Assembly (NCBI GenBank): GCA_035411425.1
Contig: DAONSX010000017.1
Location: 1-44,458 of the forward strand
Direction: 5' to 3'
DNA from: TTA-H9 sp002071415
GTDB taxonomy: Bacteria; Bacteroidota; Bacteroidia; Bacteroidales; TTA-H9
DNA length: 44,458 nucleotides
A program made the translations under genes and the position numbers. The notes under the pieces are model-generated. The model searched no databases, was not told the DNA's origin, and worked only from the letters and a program-made list of their open reading frames with translations. Positions 17,612 through 26,415 of this stretch are shown in pieces. Each line of letters starts with the position of its first letter. Position 1 is the stretch's first letter.

Positions 17612-17644
17612 CAAACTTAATATATTTATTTAATATTCTACAAA
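17612..17644 (-). promoter_or_regulatory. Bacteroidetes-type promoter for the T9SS cargo gene
   Basis: On the minus strand TTTG (17644-17641), a 21-base spacer and TAAGTTTG (17619-17612) match the -33/-7 consensus. The start codon is 37 bases downstream. Confidence 0.6.
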
Positions 17645-17671
17645 AAATTCGAGAAAATTTTATTTTTTCCC

Positions 17672-18625
17672 CTATTTTTCATTGAATTTGAAAAGTTTCC
17701 CTTGATAGGTTTGCAAGCTCAGCATCTTTTCTCGAATATCTTGCTGAAAAGCATCGGCACGTTCCAAACCCCAATCGGGTGCAATCACGAAGCGCGGAGG
17801 AGCTTCGGCCGATAATCGCTCTACTACTATTTCTGGGCGAAGTCTTTCAATGAATTTTATAATGAAATCCACATATTCATTGCGTTCGAAAAGTCTAAAA
17901 CTTTCCGAACGAAGGCGATATTCTGTTGCCCAAACCGAACCCTCGATAATCTGAAGCTGATGAAGTTTAATACTCGTCAGAGGCAATTGCGAGACTATTT
18001 GGGCTTCATTCAGCATCATCTCGATAGTTTCGCCCGGAAGACCAAAGATGAGATGAGCTCCTGTCATTATACCTCTCATGGAAAGGTTATCCAAGGCTTT
18101 TATGGTATCATCAAAACTATGCCCACGGTTTATTCGACTCAAAGTCGCGTCATAACACGATTCTATCCCAATTTCTACCTGTATGAAATATTCTTTCGAA
18201 AGTTGGGACAAATAAATGAGTGTTTCTTCTGGCAGGCAGTCGGGACGGGTAGAGATTACCAGACCAACTACTGCGGGATGACTGAGGGCTTCGCCGTATA
18301 ATTTCTGTAAATGAGACAAAGGTGCATAAGTATTCGAAAAGGCTTGAAAATAAGCCAGATATTTGGTAGCCCTCCGGTATCTCCACGCATGAAAGGCTAT
18401 TCCTTCTTCGATTTGCTGAGTGATGCTCTTGTCAGAACGACAATAAGAAGGGTTGAATGCATCGTTATTACAGTAATAGCAACCTCCTATTCCTTTTGTT
18501 CCATCACGGTTTGGGCAAGTAAAACCTGCCTTTATAGAGAGTTTTTGAATCCTTCCTCCAAAAATCCGTTTGGAATAAGTCGAATAAGAATAATAAGGAT
18601 TATCATCACCCCAGGGATATTTCAT
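17672..18625 (-). CDS. TIGR01212 family radical SAM protein (YhcC-like)
   Basis: A protein of 317 residues. It carries a radical SAM cluster motif within AGFTCPNRDGTKGIGGCYYC, which fits the TIGR01212/YhcC spacing, followed by YLAYFQAFSNTYAPL, STRPDCLPEE, RINRGHSF and HLIFGLPGET, all characteristic of this family. It should bind a 4Fe-4S cluster and cleave S-adenosylmethionine. The family's substrate is not firmly known to me. The ATG at 18625 is chosen over a GTG three codons upstream. Confidence 0.88.
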   Translation of the reverse strand: MKYPWGDDNPYYSYSTYSKRIFGGRIQKLSIKAGFTCPNRDGTKGIGGCYYCNNDAFNPSYCRSDKSITQQIEEGIAFHAWRYRRATKYLAYFQAFSNTYAPLSHLQKLYGEALSHPAVVGLVISTRPDCLPEETLIYLSQLSKEYFIQVEIGIESCYDATLSRINRGHSFDDTIKALDNLSMRGIMTGAHLIFGLPGETIEMMLNEAQIVSQLPLTSIKLHQLQIIEGSVWATEYRLRSESFRLFERNEYVDFIIKFIERLRPEIVVERLSAEAPPRFVIAPDWGLERADAFQQDIREKMLSLQTYQGKLFKFNEK

Positions 18626-18699
18626 TACTTTCACTTTTCGAATTCCGGTTTATATACATCAGAATTCATGTGGTAAATAATTCTTCGACTGAGAAGAAA

Positions 18700-20679
18700 T
18701 TACTCTGTAGCGGTTTCGAGCTTTTTCATGATCGAGAAGATGAAAATGCCCGAAAGGAGACAACAGACAATCAAGATTGACCAAAATCCAACCAGAGGAA
18801 GTTTTTCCCAGAAGGTACCCACTACACCCACCAGCAGGTTTCCGATGGCCGTAGCGGCCAGCCAGCCACCCTGCATGATCCCACTATATTGGGGTGGTGC
18901 AACTTTCGACACGAACGACAGTCCCATAGGGCTAAGGAATAATTCGGCAATAGTTAGCACAAAATAAGTACCGATAAGCCATGAGGGAGATACTAATTTA
19001 TCGGATATACCCGAAATTTCGGCTGGGGCGGGCAAACCTATGGAGCAAATCATCATAATGGCATAACCAACGGCTGCCAGAAACATCCCAATACCTATTT
19101 TTCGGGGTGCTGAGGGTTCTTTCCCTTTACTGGCAAGATATCCAAACAAAGCGACTGTAAGAGGCGTAAGAATGATGATAAACATCGGATTGAACTGCTG
19201 GAAGATTTGAGGGGTTATCTTGGTCATCTTATCTATGCCATAAATACTTGTAAAGTAATAACCTGCCATGCCTGCAATACCAAAAAGAACAAGTAAAATT
19301 CCGATTTTTCTATTGGGTTTGCTGCCCAACAATCCTATGGTCGAAAGATAAATGCCATATAAAAATACAATTAGAGATAGCAGTGGGAATAGATTGAACA
19401 GCATAGTCCATGCGGCCGGAATATTGCTCATGGTATAATCGCGGGCAAAGAAGGTAAGCGTTAATCCATTTTGATGGAACGACATCCAGAAGAATATAAC
19501 CACGAAAAATACCAAGAACAGAGCGATCATTCGTTCTCTCACTTCTTCTTTTGGCATCATCTTTACCTCTTTGCCTGTTATCTTAGCTTCGGCGATTTCC
19601 TGTTTTACCGTTTTATCTACTGCTTTCCATGTTTTCTTGAACAGCAGGAAGATGAGAACGGAAATGATCAAACTGATGCAAGCTACGCCAAAGGCCAGAT
19701 TATAAGAGGTGGAAAGTGAATGACTAACATAATGCTTGCCAAAATTGCGAGCAAAATCGTCGGGGTTTGGGCCACCCCCCAAATTTGGGTCTGTTACATG
19801 AATAGCTTGTATTTTGGTTATTACATCGGCTTTGTCCTGAGCATCTTTGGGATCACGGCTTTGTAACAATTCGTATTCATGGCTGCTAATCATCATGGAG
19901 GAATCGGTAATCTTGCCCGATTGAGTATATTGATAAAGGCCAGCGGCTTTCAATCTGAAAAGGGCAAATTCGATATCATCGGTGAAAACCGCTTTATGTT
20001 CCTTTTTTGCCTTGTTCAAGACGGATTCGAATTCCTTTCCCGACAGCTTTTGTTCTTCGGGGCTTATATATTTCAGAATAAATGTGTTCTTATCAATGGC
20101 ATTCTTTTCATCATTGAGAATGACATAGTTTTTAGGTATGGAAGCGTCGTAGGTAAAATCGGCCGACCTCAAAACGGTATTATTGATATAATTTGCTGCG
20201 CTGGGAGCAAAGAAGGCCCCAATATTGATAAACATATAAAAAATCGAAAATGCAATATCTCTATTCTTTCCATACCGGGGATCATCGTAAAGCTTGCCTA
20301 CGAGTGCCTGTAAATTTCCCTTGAAAAATCCAGTACCCAAAGCAATAAGAACGAGCGAAAAAATCATCATGGCCAATCCTACTGCATTGCTTTCGAGTGG
20401 AATAGCAAGCAACAGATATCCGATAAACATGACCAGGATGCCCAACAGAATCGTTTTCCCATAACCCAGTGCCTTATCAGCTATAACTCCTCCTAAAATG
20501 GGGAGGAAATAAACAAGAGCCAGAAAGGTTCCATAAATCATGCTGGTTGTGGCCGAAGTCAAACCAAACTTGGCCTGCATATACAAGGTAAGAATAGCCA
20601 ACATGGTGTAGTAGCCAAATCTCTCGCCCATGTTGGTAATGGCTAAAACCAATAATCCTTTGGGATGATTCTTGAACAT
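18700..20679 (-). CDS. POT-family MFS transporter (peptide transporter-like) with a variant ExxER motif
   Basis: An integral membrane protein of 659 residues starting HPKGLLVLAITNMGERFGYY. Proton-coupled oligopeptide transporters carry ExxER here; in this protein N16 replaces the first glutamate (NMGER) while E19 and R20 are kept. This fits a Bacteroidetes subgroup annotated as peptide MFS transporters. A hydrophilic insertion of roughly 140 residues (about 180-325) separates the two halves, explaining the length above the usual 450-500. The C-terminal half is typical (FLSPMGLSFVSKVAPPQYSG). It probably imports small peptides or related solutes, but substrate and coupling are uncertain. Confidence 0.85.
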   Translation of the reverse strand: MFKNHPKGLLVLAITNMGERFGYYTMLAILTLYMQAKFGLTSATTSMIYGTFLALVYFLPILGGVIADKALGYGKTILLGILVMFIGYLLLAIPLESNAVGLAMMIFSLVLIALGTGFFKGNLQALVGKLYDDPRYGKNRDIAFSIFYMFINIGAFFAPSAANYINNTVLRSADFTYDASIPKNYVILNDEKNAIDKNTFILKYISPEEQKLSGKEFESVLNKAKKEHKAVFTDDIEFALFRLKAAGLYQYTQSGKITDSSMMISSHEYELLQSRDPKDAQDKADVITKIQAIHVTDPNLGGGPNPDDFARNFGKHYVSHSLSTSYNLAFGVACISLIISVLIFLLFKKTWKAVDKTVKQEIAEAKITGKEVKMMPKEEVRERMIALFLVFFVVIFFWMSFHQNGLTLTFFARDYTMSNIPAAWTMLFNLFPLLSLIVFLYGIYLSTIGLLGSKPNRKIGILLVLFGIAGMAGYYFTSIYGIDKMTKITPQIFQQFNPMFIIILTPLTVALFGYLASKGKEPSAPRKIGIGMFLAAVGYAIMMICSIGLPAPAEISGISDKLVSPSWLIGTYFVLTIAELFLSPMGLSFVSKVAPPQYSGIMQGGWLAATAIGNLLVGVVGTFWEKLPLVGFWSILIVCCLLSGIFIFSIMKKLETATE

Positions 20680-20726
20680 ATACTTAGATTTAGATATTTA
20701 ATTAAACATTCGGTTCACTTTGGCAG

Positions 20727-20734
20727 CAAATATA
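20727..20734 (-). promoter_or_regulatory. Candidate -7 promoter element for the POT transporter
   Basis: The minus strand reads TATATTTG (TAnnTTTG), 47 bases before the start codon. No good -33 match is seen. Confidence 0.45.
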
Positions 20735-20792
20735 CATCCTTTTTAAAAACAGAAAATTAAATCTACGATAAAACAACAAAGAAAACAGATGA

Positions 20793-22619
20793 TCAGTCTT
20801 CCGAAAACTCCTTAAGCAATTTACGATAATTGGAAAAGACATTGGCTCTGGAAACGAAGCCCAGATATTTCCCATCTTTTATCACAGGAATGTTGTAGTG
20901 GGCGGTTTGTTGAAACAGTTTAGCCACATCTTCCATAGTATCGTCGGGGCTTACTTTTACATCGGGCATAAACATCAAATCTTTTACGAAGATCTTGTGA
21001 TATAGTTCCTGTTGAAACAAAATATGTCGAATGTCGTTGATGAAAACTACTCCCAAAAAATTATTCTCTTTATCTACCACAGGGAAAACATTACGCTCGG
21101 AACTTGCTACTACTTTTACGAATTCTCCCAAGGTAGCATCAGGAAAAACAGTTTTGAAATTGGTTTCAAGCAAATCGGTAACTTTCATCATCGAGAGTAC
21201 AGCTTTATCCTTATGATGAGTAATCAGTTCGCCACGTTCGGCCAGCTTCTTTGTATAGATGGAATGAGGTTCGAAATATTGGATGGTGATAAAAGAAATA
21301 GCAGCAGTCAGCATTAAAGGGGTAAGCAATTGATAACCTCCTGTAATTTCGGCAATCAGGAATATAGCCGTAAGAGGAGCGTGCATAACTCCTGCCATTA
21401 CACCAGCCATTCCTACCAGAACGAAGTTGTTTTCGGGCATTCGAATTCCTGTAAGAAGATCGAGCGTGCGAGTAAAAAACAAACCACTCATGCCACCCAT
21501 AAACAGAGAAGGCGCAAAAACCCCACCAATACCACCTGCAGCATTTGTCAGAGCCATGGCTATTACTTTGGTCAACATGATTACAAGCAAGATCAATGGA
21601 AACATGAAGGACGACATCTGCAGATTTCCAAACAAACTCTGGTTGACCACTTCGGTGCCATGGCCATTGAGCATCAGCATCAAAGCATCATATCCTTCCC
21701 CATAAAGTGAAGGAAATATATAGATAAAAATTCCCAGTATAACACCTCCCACTAAAAGTCGATGAAAAGGATTACCGATGCGCTGCAGCTTGGATTCCGT
21801 ATAATCGGAAGCCCTCGTAAAATATAAGGAAACAAAGCCACAAAATAAGCCCAATATAGCATAAAATGGAAGACGTGAGAGATCGAACGAACTTTCGAGG
21901 GTAAATGAAAACAAAACATCATCCCCAAGAAAGAAAAAAGAAATGACAGAGGCCGTGATAGCCGATAAAAGAAGAGGTATTAAGGTAGCCATAGTCAGGT
22001 CGATCATGATAACCTCGATGGTAAAAACAATACCAGCGATGGGGGCCTTAAAAATACCGGCTATAGCTCCAGCCGCTCCGCATCCAATCAGTAAGGTTCG
22101 ATGTTTGTATGAAACCTTTGCAATCCGCCCCAAATTGCTTCCTATAGAAGCACCTGTGAGCACTATGGGAGCCTCAGCCCCTACCGAACCTCCAAAGGCA
22201 ATCGTTAAAGTGCTGGCTATCATCGAAGAAAAAGTATTATGAGGCTTCAACAAACTGTTATTCTTCGAAATAGCATATAACACTTTACTTATTCCATGTG
22301 ATATATCATCTTTTATAAAATAACGAATAAAAAGCACTGTAAGCAATATCCCTATTAAGGGCGAAAAGAACAATAGGAAGCTGTTGTTACCAAAGCCAAA
22401 ATCACTCGTAATAAAAGCATGCGTATAATAAACCGTATTTTTCAGAATAATAGCACTCAACCCACTCAAAAAGCCTACAATAACTCCAAGAATATTGACC
22501 AACTGACGGTCAGAAATTTTTCTCAGCCGCCATTTCCTGATGTAATCCCAATTCCTTAAAATATTAGCCCTTAATGGAATAAGGATATTGAACCTGTATA
22601 ATTTTAATGTATTATACAT
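20793..22619 (-). CDS. ClC-family chloride channel/transporter with C-terminal CBS domains
   Basis: A protein of 608 residues. The membrane part holds the ClC signatures GSVGAEAP (external gating glutamate E149), GIFKAPIAGIVFTIEV and GGIGGVFAPSLFMGG (the GxFxP anion-binding loop). Two CBS domains follow: about 480-535 (MKVTDLLETNFKTVFPDATL) and 545-600 (VKDLMFMPDVKVSPDDTMED), which usually bind adenine nucleotides and regulate transport. The residue equivalent to the internal proton glutamate E203 of E. coli ClcA appears to be valine (FTIEV instead of FIIEE), which would favour channel-like rather than Cl-/H+ exchange behaviour; this rests on a hand alignment. Confidence 0.88.
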   Translation of the reverse strand: MYNTLKLYRFNILIPLRANILRNWDYIRKWRLRKISDRQLVNILGVIVGFLSGLSAIILKNTVYYTHAFITSDFGFGNNSFLLFFSPLIGILLTVLFIRYFIKDDISHGISKVLYAISKNNSLLKPHNTFSSMIASTLTIAFGGSVGAEAPIVLTGASIGSNLGRIAKVSYKHRTLLIGCGAAGAIAGIFKAPIAGIVFTIEVIMIDLTMATLIPLLLSAITASVISFFFLGDDVLFSFTLESSFDLSRLPFYAILGLFCGFVSLYFTRASDYTESKLQRIGNPFHRLLVGGVILGIFIYIFPSLYGEGYDALMLMLNGHGTEVVNQSLFGNLQMSSFMFPLILLVIMLTKVIAMALTNAAGGIGGVFAPSLFMGGMSGLFFTRTLDLLTGIRMPENNFVLVGMAGVMAGVMHAPLTAIFLIAEITGGYQLLTPLMLTAAISFITIQYFEPHSIYTKKLAERGELITHHKDKAVLSMMKVTDLLETNFKTVFPDATLGEFVKVVASSERNVFPVVDKENNFLGVVFINDIRHILFQQELYHKIFVKDLMFMPDVKVSPDDTMEDVAKLFQQTAHYNIPVIKDGKYLGFVSRANVFSNYRKLLKEFSED

Positions 22620-22693
22620 AATTTTGGTAGGAATAATCCCATTTTATTAACGAGAATCTGATTGCATTTCAATTTTCCATGAAATTCGCTAGG

Positions 22694-22701
22694 CAAAAAT
22701 A
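22694..22701 (-). promoter_or_regulatory. Candidate proximal -7 promoter element for the ClC gene
   Basis: The minus strand reads TATTTTTG, 74 bases before the ClC start codon. A TTG lies only 15 bases upstream, closer than usual. Confidence 0.4.
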
Positions 22702-22879
22702 AAAACTTATATTTTGCAATCCTTTAATATTTTACATTTAAGGAACCACATCGAAAAATACTTTCAGATTAAAAATTTTAAACGCATTTCGAGCCAGTGT
22801 CTTATTTTATCTTCTTCATTTTGCCATATTTATTTCGCTTTGTATCCTTAGAACTCCTGACTCTATAATTGCATATCAA

Positions 22880-22907
22880 TCCCGTTAGTTATGACGGGAC
22901 AAAAGTA
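22880..22907 (-). promoter_or_regulatory. Candidate distal promoter with a hairpin at the transcript's 5' end
   Basis: The minus strand has TACTTTTG at 22907-22900, followed immediately by TCCCGT...ACGGGA (22899-22894 with 22885-22880), a 6-bp hairpin with an eight-base loop. A transcript from here would either give the ClC gene a leader of about 270 bases or be an independent RNA. No reading frame of note follows it. Confidence 0.4.
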
Positions 22908-23001
22908 GCATCGAATTTCGACGAATGGATATAATAAATAATCATTGAAACTGAATTTACGCAAATCGGAGCCATTATACTTGTTATGGAAGGAGTATAT
23001 C

Positions 23002-23036
23002 GAGAGGCGAAAAGTCGGCCCACATGGCCGACTTTT
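23002..23036 (-). terminator. Rho-independent terminator of the transhydrogenase operon
   Basis: AAAAGTCGGCC (23010-23020) and GGCCGACTTTT (23026-23036) form an 11-bp perfect stem with a five-base loop and T-rich flanks on either strand. It is 18 bases past the pntB stop. Confidence 0.85.
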
Positions 23037-23054
23037 CAATCCAAAGCGTAAAGA

Positions 23055-24509
23055 TTACAGACTTTTAATTTCAGCGATGAGTTTTTGCAAGCTTACTTTG
23101 GCATCACCAAAAAGCATTCGAGTGCGAGGATGATAAAAAAGATTATTTTCAATAGCGGCATATCCTTTTGCCATCGAACGTTTCATAACAATGACATTTT
23201 TTGCTTCCCAAACCCTGATTACAGGCATACCATAAATAGGGCTCGAAGGATCTTCTTCGGCTGCGGGATTTACAACATCATTAGCTCCTATTACAATTAC
23301 CACATCGGTATTAGGCATTTCGTTGTTGGCATCTTCGGCCTCGACTAATTTTTCGTAAGGAACATCTGCCTCGGCCAGTAAAACGTTCATGTGCCCGGGC
23401 ATACGTCCAGCAACGGGATGAATTCCATATTTCACTTCCACCCCCTTACTAGATAACAAAAGATCCAGTTCATGACAGAGATGCTGAGCCTGAGCAACGG
23501 CCAGTCCATAACCCGGAACGATATATACCTTTTGGGAATAGCAAAGAAGAATAGCCGCATCACTTAAGTTGATTTCTCTAACGGTTCTATCGATGTCTGC
23601 AGCGCCTTCTTTGCTTTTGCCTCCGAAAGCCCCCGCAATGACATTTATTATAGAACGATTCATAGCCTTGCACATTAAAATTGTGAGAATGGTACCAGCC
23701 GATCCAACGAGTATACCACCGGTGAGCATGGCTCGGTTGCCGTAAAGAAATCCTCCCATGGCCGCAGCAACCCCCGTAAAAGAATTCAAAAGAGAAATAA
23801 CTACTGGCATATCGGCTCCACCAATGGGCATGACGAAACTAACCCCATAGAACAAAGCCAAAAATGCAAATAGATAAACCAAACCCATCGAAGGTTTATG
23901 GTCGAGCTGAAGGATATAAATAGCAAAAATGAGCACACTGGCCAGTATAATCATGTTTAGATATTTCAGCCAGCTTGCCTTGATGTCGCCTATTTTCCCG
24001 TCGAGTTTTCCAAATGCAATCATACTACCTGCAAACGAAACTGAGCCAATCATTAATCCAAGAATTACCGACAGGGTGTACCCATTGAGCATACCATGAT
24101 GTTCGACCAATACGTCAGGCACATGCGGAAATTCCATAAGAGAAATCAATGCGGCGCAAGCTCCTCCCATTCCATTGAACAATGAAACCATTTGCGGCAT
24201 TGCCGTCATCTTTACTTTTCTGGCAGCCGTCCACCCAATTGTACCTCCTACGGCAAATGCAACCACAATTAAAGGAATATTGTGAATCCCTTCGTAAGTC
24301 CCATCCTCCTGTTTTACCTTATGAAACAAAATGGTGAACAAGATGGCCAGAAACATGCCAGCGGCAGCCCATAAATTTCCACTTCGAGCCGTATTAGGAC
24401 TGCTCAGACGCTTTAATCCGACAATGTATAATACGGATGCAATAATATAAGAAATCTCGAGAATCGAAAATTGCTGCGAATACTCAATGACATTTATAAT
24501 TTGTTCCAT
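23055..24509 (-). CDS. pntB: NAD(P)+ transhydrogenase (Re/Si-specific) subunit beta
   Basis: A protein of 484 residues. About nine membrane helices occupy residues 1-290. The C-terminal NADP(H)-binding domain III holds IVPGYGLAVAQAQH, HPVAGRMPGHMNVLLAEADV, VIVIGANDVVNP and PVIRVWEAKNVIVMKRSMAK, all conserved in PntB. With the two alpha polypeptides encoded upstream it couples hydride transfer from NADH to NADP+ to proton entry, supplying NADPH. It is the last gene of a three-gene operon, 12 bases after pntAB, with an unusually good Shine-Dalgarno site. Confidence 0.95.
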   Translation of the reverse strand: MEQIINVIEYSQQFSILEISYIIASVLYIVGLKRLSSPNTARSGNLWAAAGMFLAILFTILFHKVKQEDGTYEGIHNIPLIVVAFAVGGTIGWTAARKVKMTAMPQMVSLFNGMGGACAALISLMEFPHVPDVLVEHHGMLNGYTLSVILGLMIGSVSFAGSMIAFGKLDGKIGDIKASWLKYLNMIILASVLIFAIYILQLDHKPSMGLVYLFAFLALFYGVSFVMPIGGADMPVVISLLNSFTGVAAAMGGFLYGNRAMLTGGILVGSAGTILTILMCKAMNRSIINVIAGAFGGKSKEGAADIDRTVREINLSDAAILLCYSQKVYIVPGYGLAVAQAQHLCHELDLLLSSKGVEVKYGIHPVAGRMPGHMNVLLAEADVPYEKLVEAEDANNEMPNTDVVIVIGANDVVNPAAEEDPSSPIYGMPVIRVWEAKNVIVMKRSMAKGYAAIENNLFYHPRTRMLFGDAKVSLQKLIAEIKSL

Positions 24510-24515
24510 GGCCTA

Positions 24516-24520
24516 CCTCC
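24516..24520 (-). promoter_or_regulatory. Strong Shine-Dalgarno site before pntB
   Basis: GGAGG on the minus strand lies six bases before the pntB ATG. Purine-rich sites like this are uncommon before genes in Bacteroidota and are not seen at most starts in this window. Confidence 0.6.
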
Positions 24521-24521
24521 G

Positions 24522-24833
24522 TTATTTCCCATCTTTTTTCTTTTTAAACATTTCGAGCATGCGATCAGTGACTACAAAACCGCCGACGACGTTCAAAGTA
24601 CCAAGAATTACGGCAATAAATCCGAGGATTAAGGGGAGGGTTTCGTGAGCATGTCCCATTACAATGATAGAACCTATGATCACCACACCATGAATGGCAT
24701 TTGCTCCCGACATCAATGGAGTATGCAAAACGGCAGGAACCTGCGATATAACTTCAATTCCAAGAAAGATGGAAAGAATGATGATAAAAATCGCATCCTT
24801 ATATTCATAAATAAATCTCAATACACCATCCAT
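24522..24833 (-). CDS. pntAB: NAD(P) transhydrogenase subunit alpha, membrane part (PntA2/PntAB)
   Basis: A small membrane protein of 103 residues with three or four helices and the conserved stretches PAVLHTPLMSGANAIHGVVI and LNVVGGFVVTDRMLEMFK. In E. coli this is the C-terminal end of PntA; here it is a separate polypeptide, as in Rhodospirillum-type three-subunit enzymes. It forms the proton channel together with the membrane part of PntB and lies between the genes for the NAD-binding subunit and PntB. Confidence 0.93.
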   Translation of the reverse strand: MDGVLRFIYEYKDAIFIIILSIFLGIEVISQVPAVLHTPLMSGANAIHGVVIIGSIIVMGHAHETLPLILGFIAVILGTLNVVGGFVVTDRMLEMFKKKKDGK

Positions 24834-24855
24834 AAAATTTATTGTTAAGTGTTAA

Positions 24856-25983
24856 TTAATTATTGATAAGGGATTTAACTCTCTCATGAACAATTTGACC
24901 CTCATGGGTTACCAGCGTGCCCTTCACGATATCATCATCCCAATTGAGGTTGAGATTACCTTCATTTGTAATCAACAATTTGATAAAGTTGATGTAGTTT
25001 TTACCGAGCATTCGTGAAGCATCGGTTGGTATTTCGCTGGGGAAAAAGGAATTGCCAATGATTTTAATTCCGTGGTGCACAATGGTTTTATTATTTTGGG
25101 TCAATTCGCAGTTGCCACCGGTGGAAGCTGCCAGGTCGATAATCACGCTTCCCGGGCGCATCGCTTCGACTGTTTCGGTTCTCAACAAAAGAGGAGCCCG
25201 TTTGCCAGGTATCTGAGCTGTGCCAATGATTACATCGGATTTTATAGCATGGTCATGAATAGCTTGAGCCTGTCGCTTCTTAAATTCTTCGGTTTGCTCA
25301 ACAGCATAACCTCCGGCAGATTTGTCTTCTATGGCGCCTTCTACTTCCACGAACTTCGCACCCAAGCCAAGAACTTCTTCCTTAGCTGCCGTTCGTACAT
25401 CGAAGGCTTCCACTACGGCGCCCAGCTTACGTGAAGTAGCTATAGCTTGCAATCCGGCCACCCCAGCACCTAAAATCAATACCTTGGCTGGTGAAATAGT
25501 ACCTGCAGCCGTCATCAGCATGGGGAAAAACTTCGGTAATTCATTTGCAGCCTTCAAAACTGCCTTATAACCAGCCACAGTTGACATGGACGATAGTATA
25601 TCCATGGTTTGAGCCCTTGTGGTGCGTGGAATCACATCCATGCTAAAAGCAGTAATTCCAGCGGCAGCAAGAGCCTTCACATAATCTTTCTCGAAGTAGG
25701 GATTTAAAGCGCCTATAATGACCTGCCCTCTTTTTAAAAGAGCAATATCGGTTGATGAAATCGCATTGATCATCAATATTACTTCGGAAAGTCCAATGAC
25801 GTCTTCGCGTGTAAGAATCTTTGCTCCTGCCGCTTCATACATGGCATCATCCGCATAAGCACGTATTCCGGCTCCCTGCTCTACTAAAACCTCAATCTGA
25901 AGCTTTACTAAAGTGGCAACCCCTTCAGGCAAAAGCACTACCCTGTTTTCTGGTGGTTGTTCCTTAAGAATTCCTACTCTCAT
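24856..25983 (-). CDS. pntAA: NAD(P) transhydrogenase subunit alpha, NAD(H)-binding part (PntA1/PntAA)
   Basis: A soluble protein of 375 residues starting MRVGILKEQPPENRVVLLPE, the alanine dehydrogenase/PntA N terminus. The nucleotide fold has VLILGAGVAGLQAIATSRKL (GxGxxG) and AFDVR; further signatures are DVIIGTAQIPGKRAPLL and VIIDLAASTGGNCE. It binds NADH and passes hydride to the NADP-binding domain of PntB. The reading frame is open to 26073, but family alignment and a promoter box at 26006-26013 support the ATG at 25983. It is the first gene of the pntAA-pntAB-pntB operon. Confidence 0.94.
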   Translation of the reverse strand: MRVGILKEQPPENRVVLLPEGVATLVKLQIEVLVEQGAGIRAYADDAMYEAAGAKILTREDVIGLSEVILMINAISSTDIALLKRGQVIIGALNPYFEKDYVKALAAAGITAFSMDVIPRTTRAQTMDILSSMSTVAGYKAVLKAANELPKFFPMLMTAAGTISPAKVLILGAGVAGLQAIATSRKLGAVVEAFDVRTAAKEEVLGLGAKFVEVEGAIEDKSAGGYAVEQTEEFKKRQAQAIHDHAIKSDVIIGTAQIPGKRAPLLLRTETVEAMRPGSVIIDLAASTGGNCELTQNNKTIVHHGIKIIGNSFFPSEIPTDASRMLGKNYINFIKLLITNEGNLNLNWDDDIVKGTLVTHEGQIVHERVKSLINN

Positions 25984-26005
25984 AGAATGAATATTGTTGA
26001 AGAAA

Positions 26006-26013
26006 CAAAAGTA
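26006..26013 (-). promoter_or_regulatory. -7 promoter element of the transhydrogenase operon
   Basis: The minus strand reads TACTTTTG (TAnnTTTG), 22 bases before the pntAA ATG. Its position supports the chosen start. The -33 element is unclear. Confidence 0.55.
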
Positions 26014-26377
26014 TAGAATTTCGTTTTTGTGCATATCCTTTAATCCGAATAAAGTGTGAGTTGTTTCATTCATTTTTTAGCCAATCGATGTTTTGGCTTC
26101 CATGAATTTTTGATAAATAAGATCCTTGCTATCATCAAGATGACCTGAATTCAGAAAAAATCATATAAAAATCCATCGAAAATATATACTGAATTACTTG
26201 ATACAAAATATCTGGTAAAAATCGAAGCAATGGGAAATCGTTGGATGTATAAAGCTTATAGATGCACCAGGCGAGAAAGAATCAATAAAATCATCAAGAA
26301 TATACAATATACCTTGTGATACTTCTTATCTAGGCAAAATCACCACTTTACATCCTATTCTCAATTTTTAAAGATAG

Positions 26378-26390
26378 AGGGTTATACCCT
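26378..26390. promoter_or_regulatory. Short palindrome before mntP, possible operator
   Basis: AGGGT-TAT-ACCCT is a perfect 5-bp inverted repeat with a three-base spacer, ending 25 bases before the mntP start. It could bind a metal-responsive regulator, but it matches no operator I know well, and a repeat this short may be chance. Confidence 0.3.
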
Positions 26391-26415
26391 ATTTTTACGA
26401 GCCTAAATTCTGAGA

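Larger units (their letters stand above)
22620..23054. other. Intergenic region between the ClC gene and the transhydrogenase operon
   Basis: No convincing gene lies in these 435 bases. Minus-strand TATTTTTG (22694-22701) and TACTTTTG (22900-22907) are two possible -7 elements for the ClC gene. The second is followed at once by a small hairpin, and a strong terminator for the transhydrogenase operon occupies 23010-23036. The rest is AT-rich without visible structure. Confidence 0.6.
25984..26415. other. Divergent intergenic region between pntAA and mntP
   Basis: These 432 bases hold the pntAA promoter box (26006-26013, minus strand) and a short palindrome (26378-26390) near mntP. I see no open reading frame of note and no convincing yybP-ykoY manganese riboswitch. 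The middle, 26100-26340, is AT-rich and featureless to me. Confidence 0.6.

Noticed and set aside
22945..23133. A 62-codon plus-strand frame before pntB
   Set aside because: It starts at TTG, runs through the transhydrogenase terminator hairpin and overlaps pntB in antisense.
26074..26415. A yybP-ykoY manganese riboswitch upstream of mntP
   Set aside because: This is the expected place for one, but the conserved GGGGAGUA-like core and paired ends are not visible.
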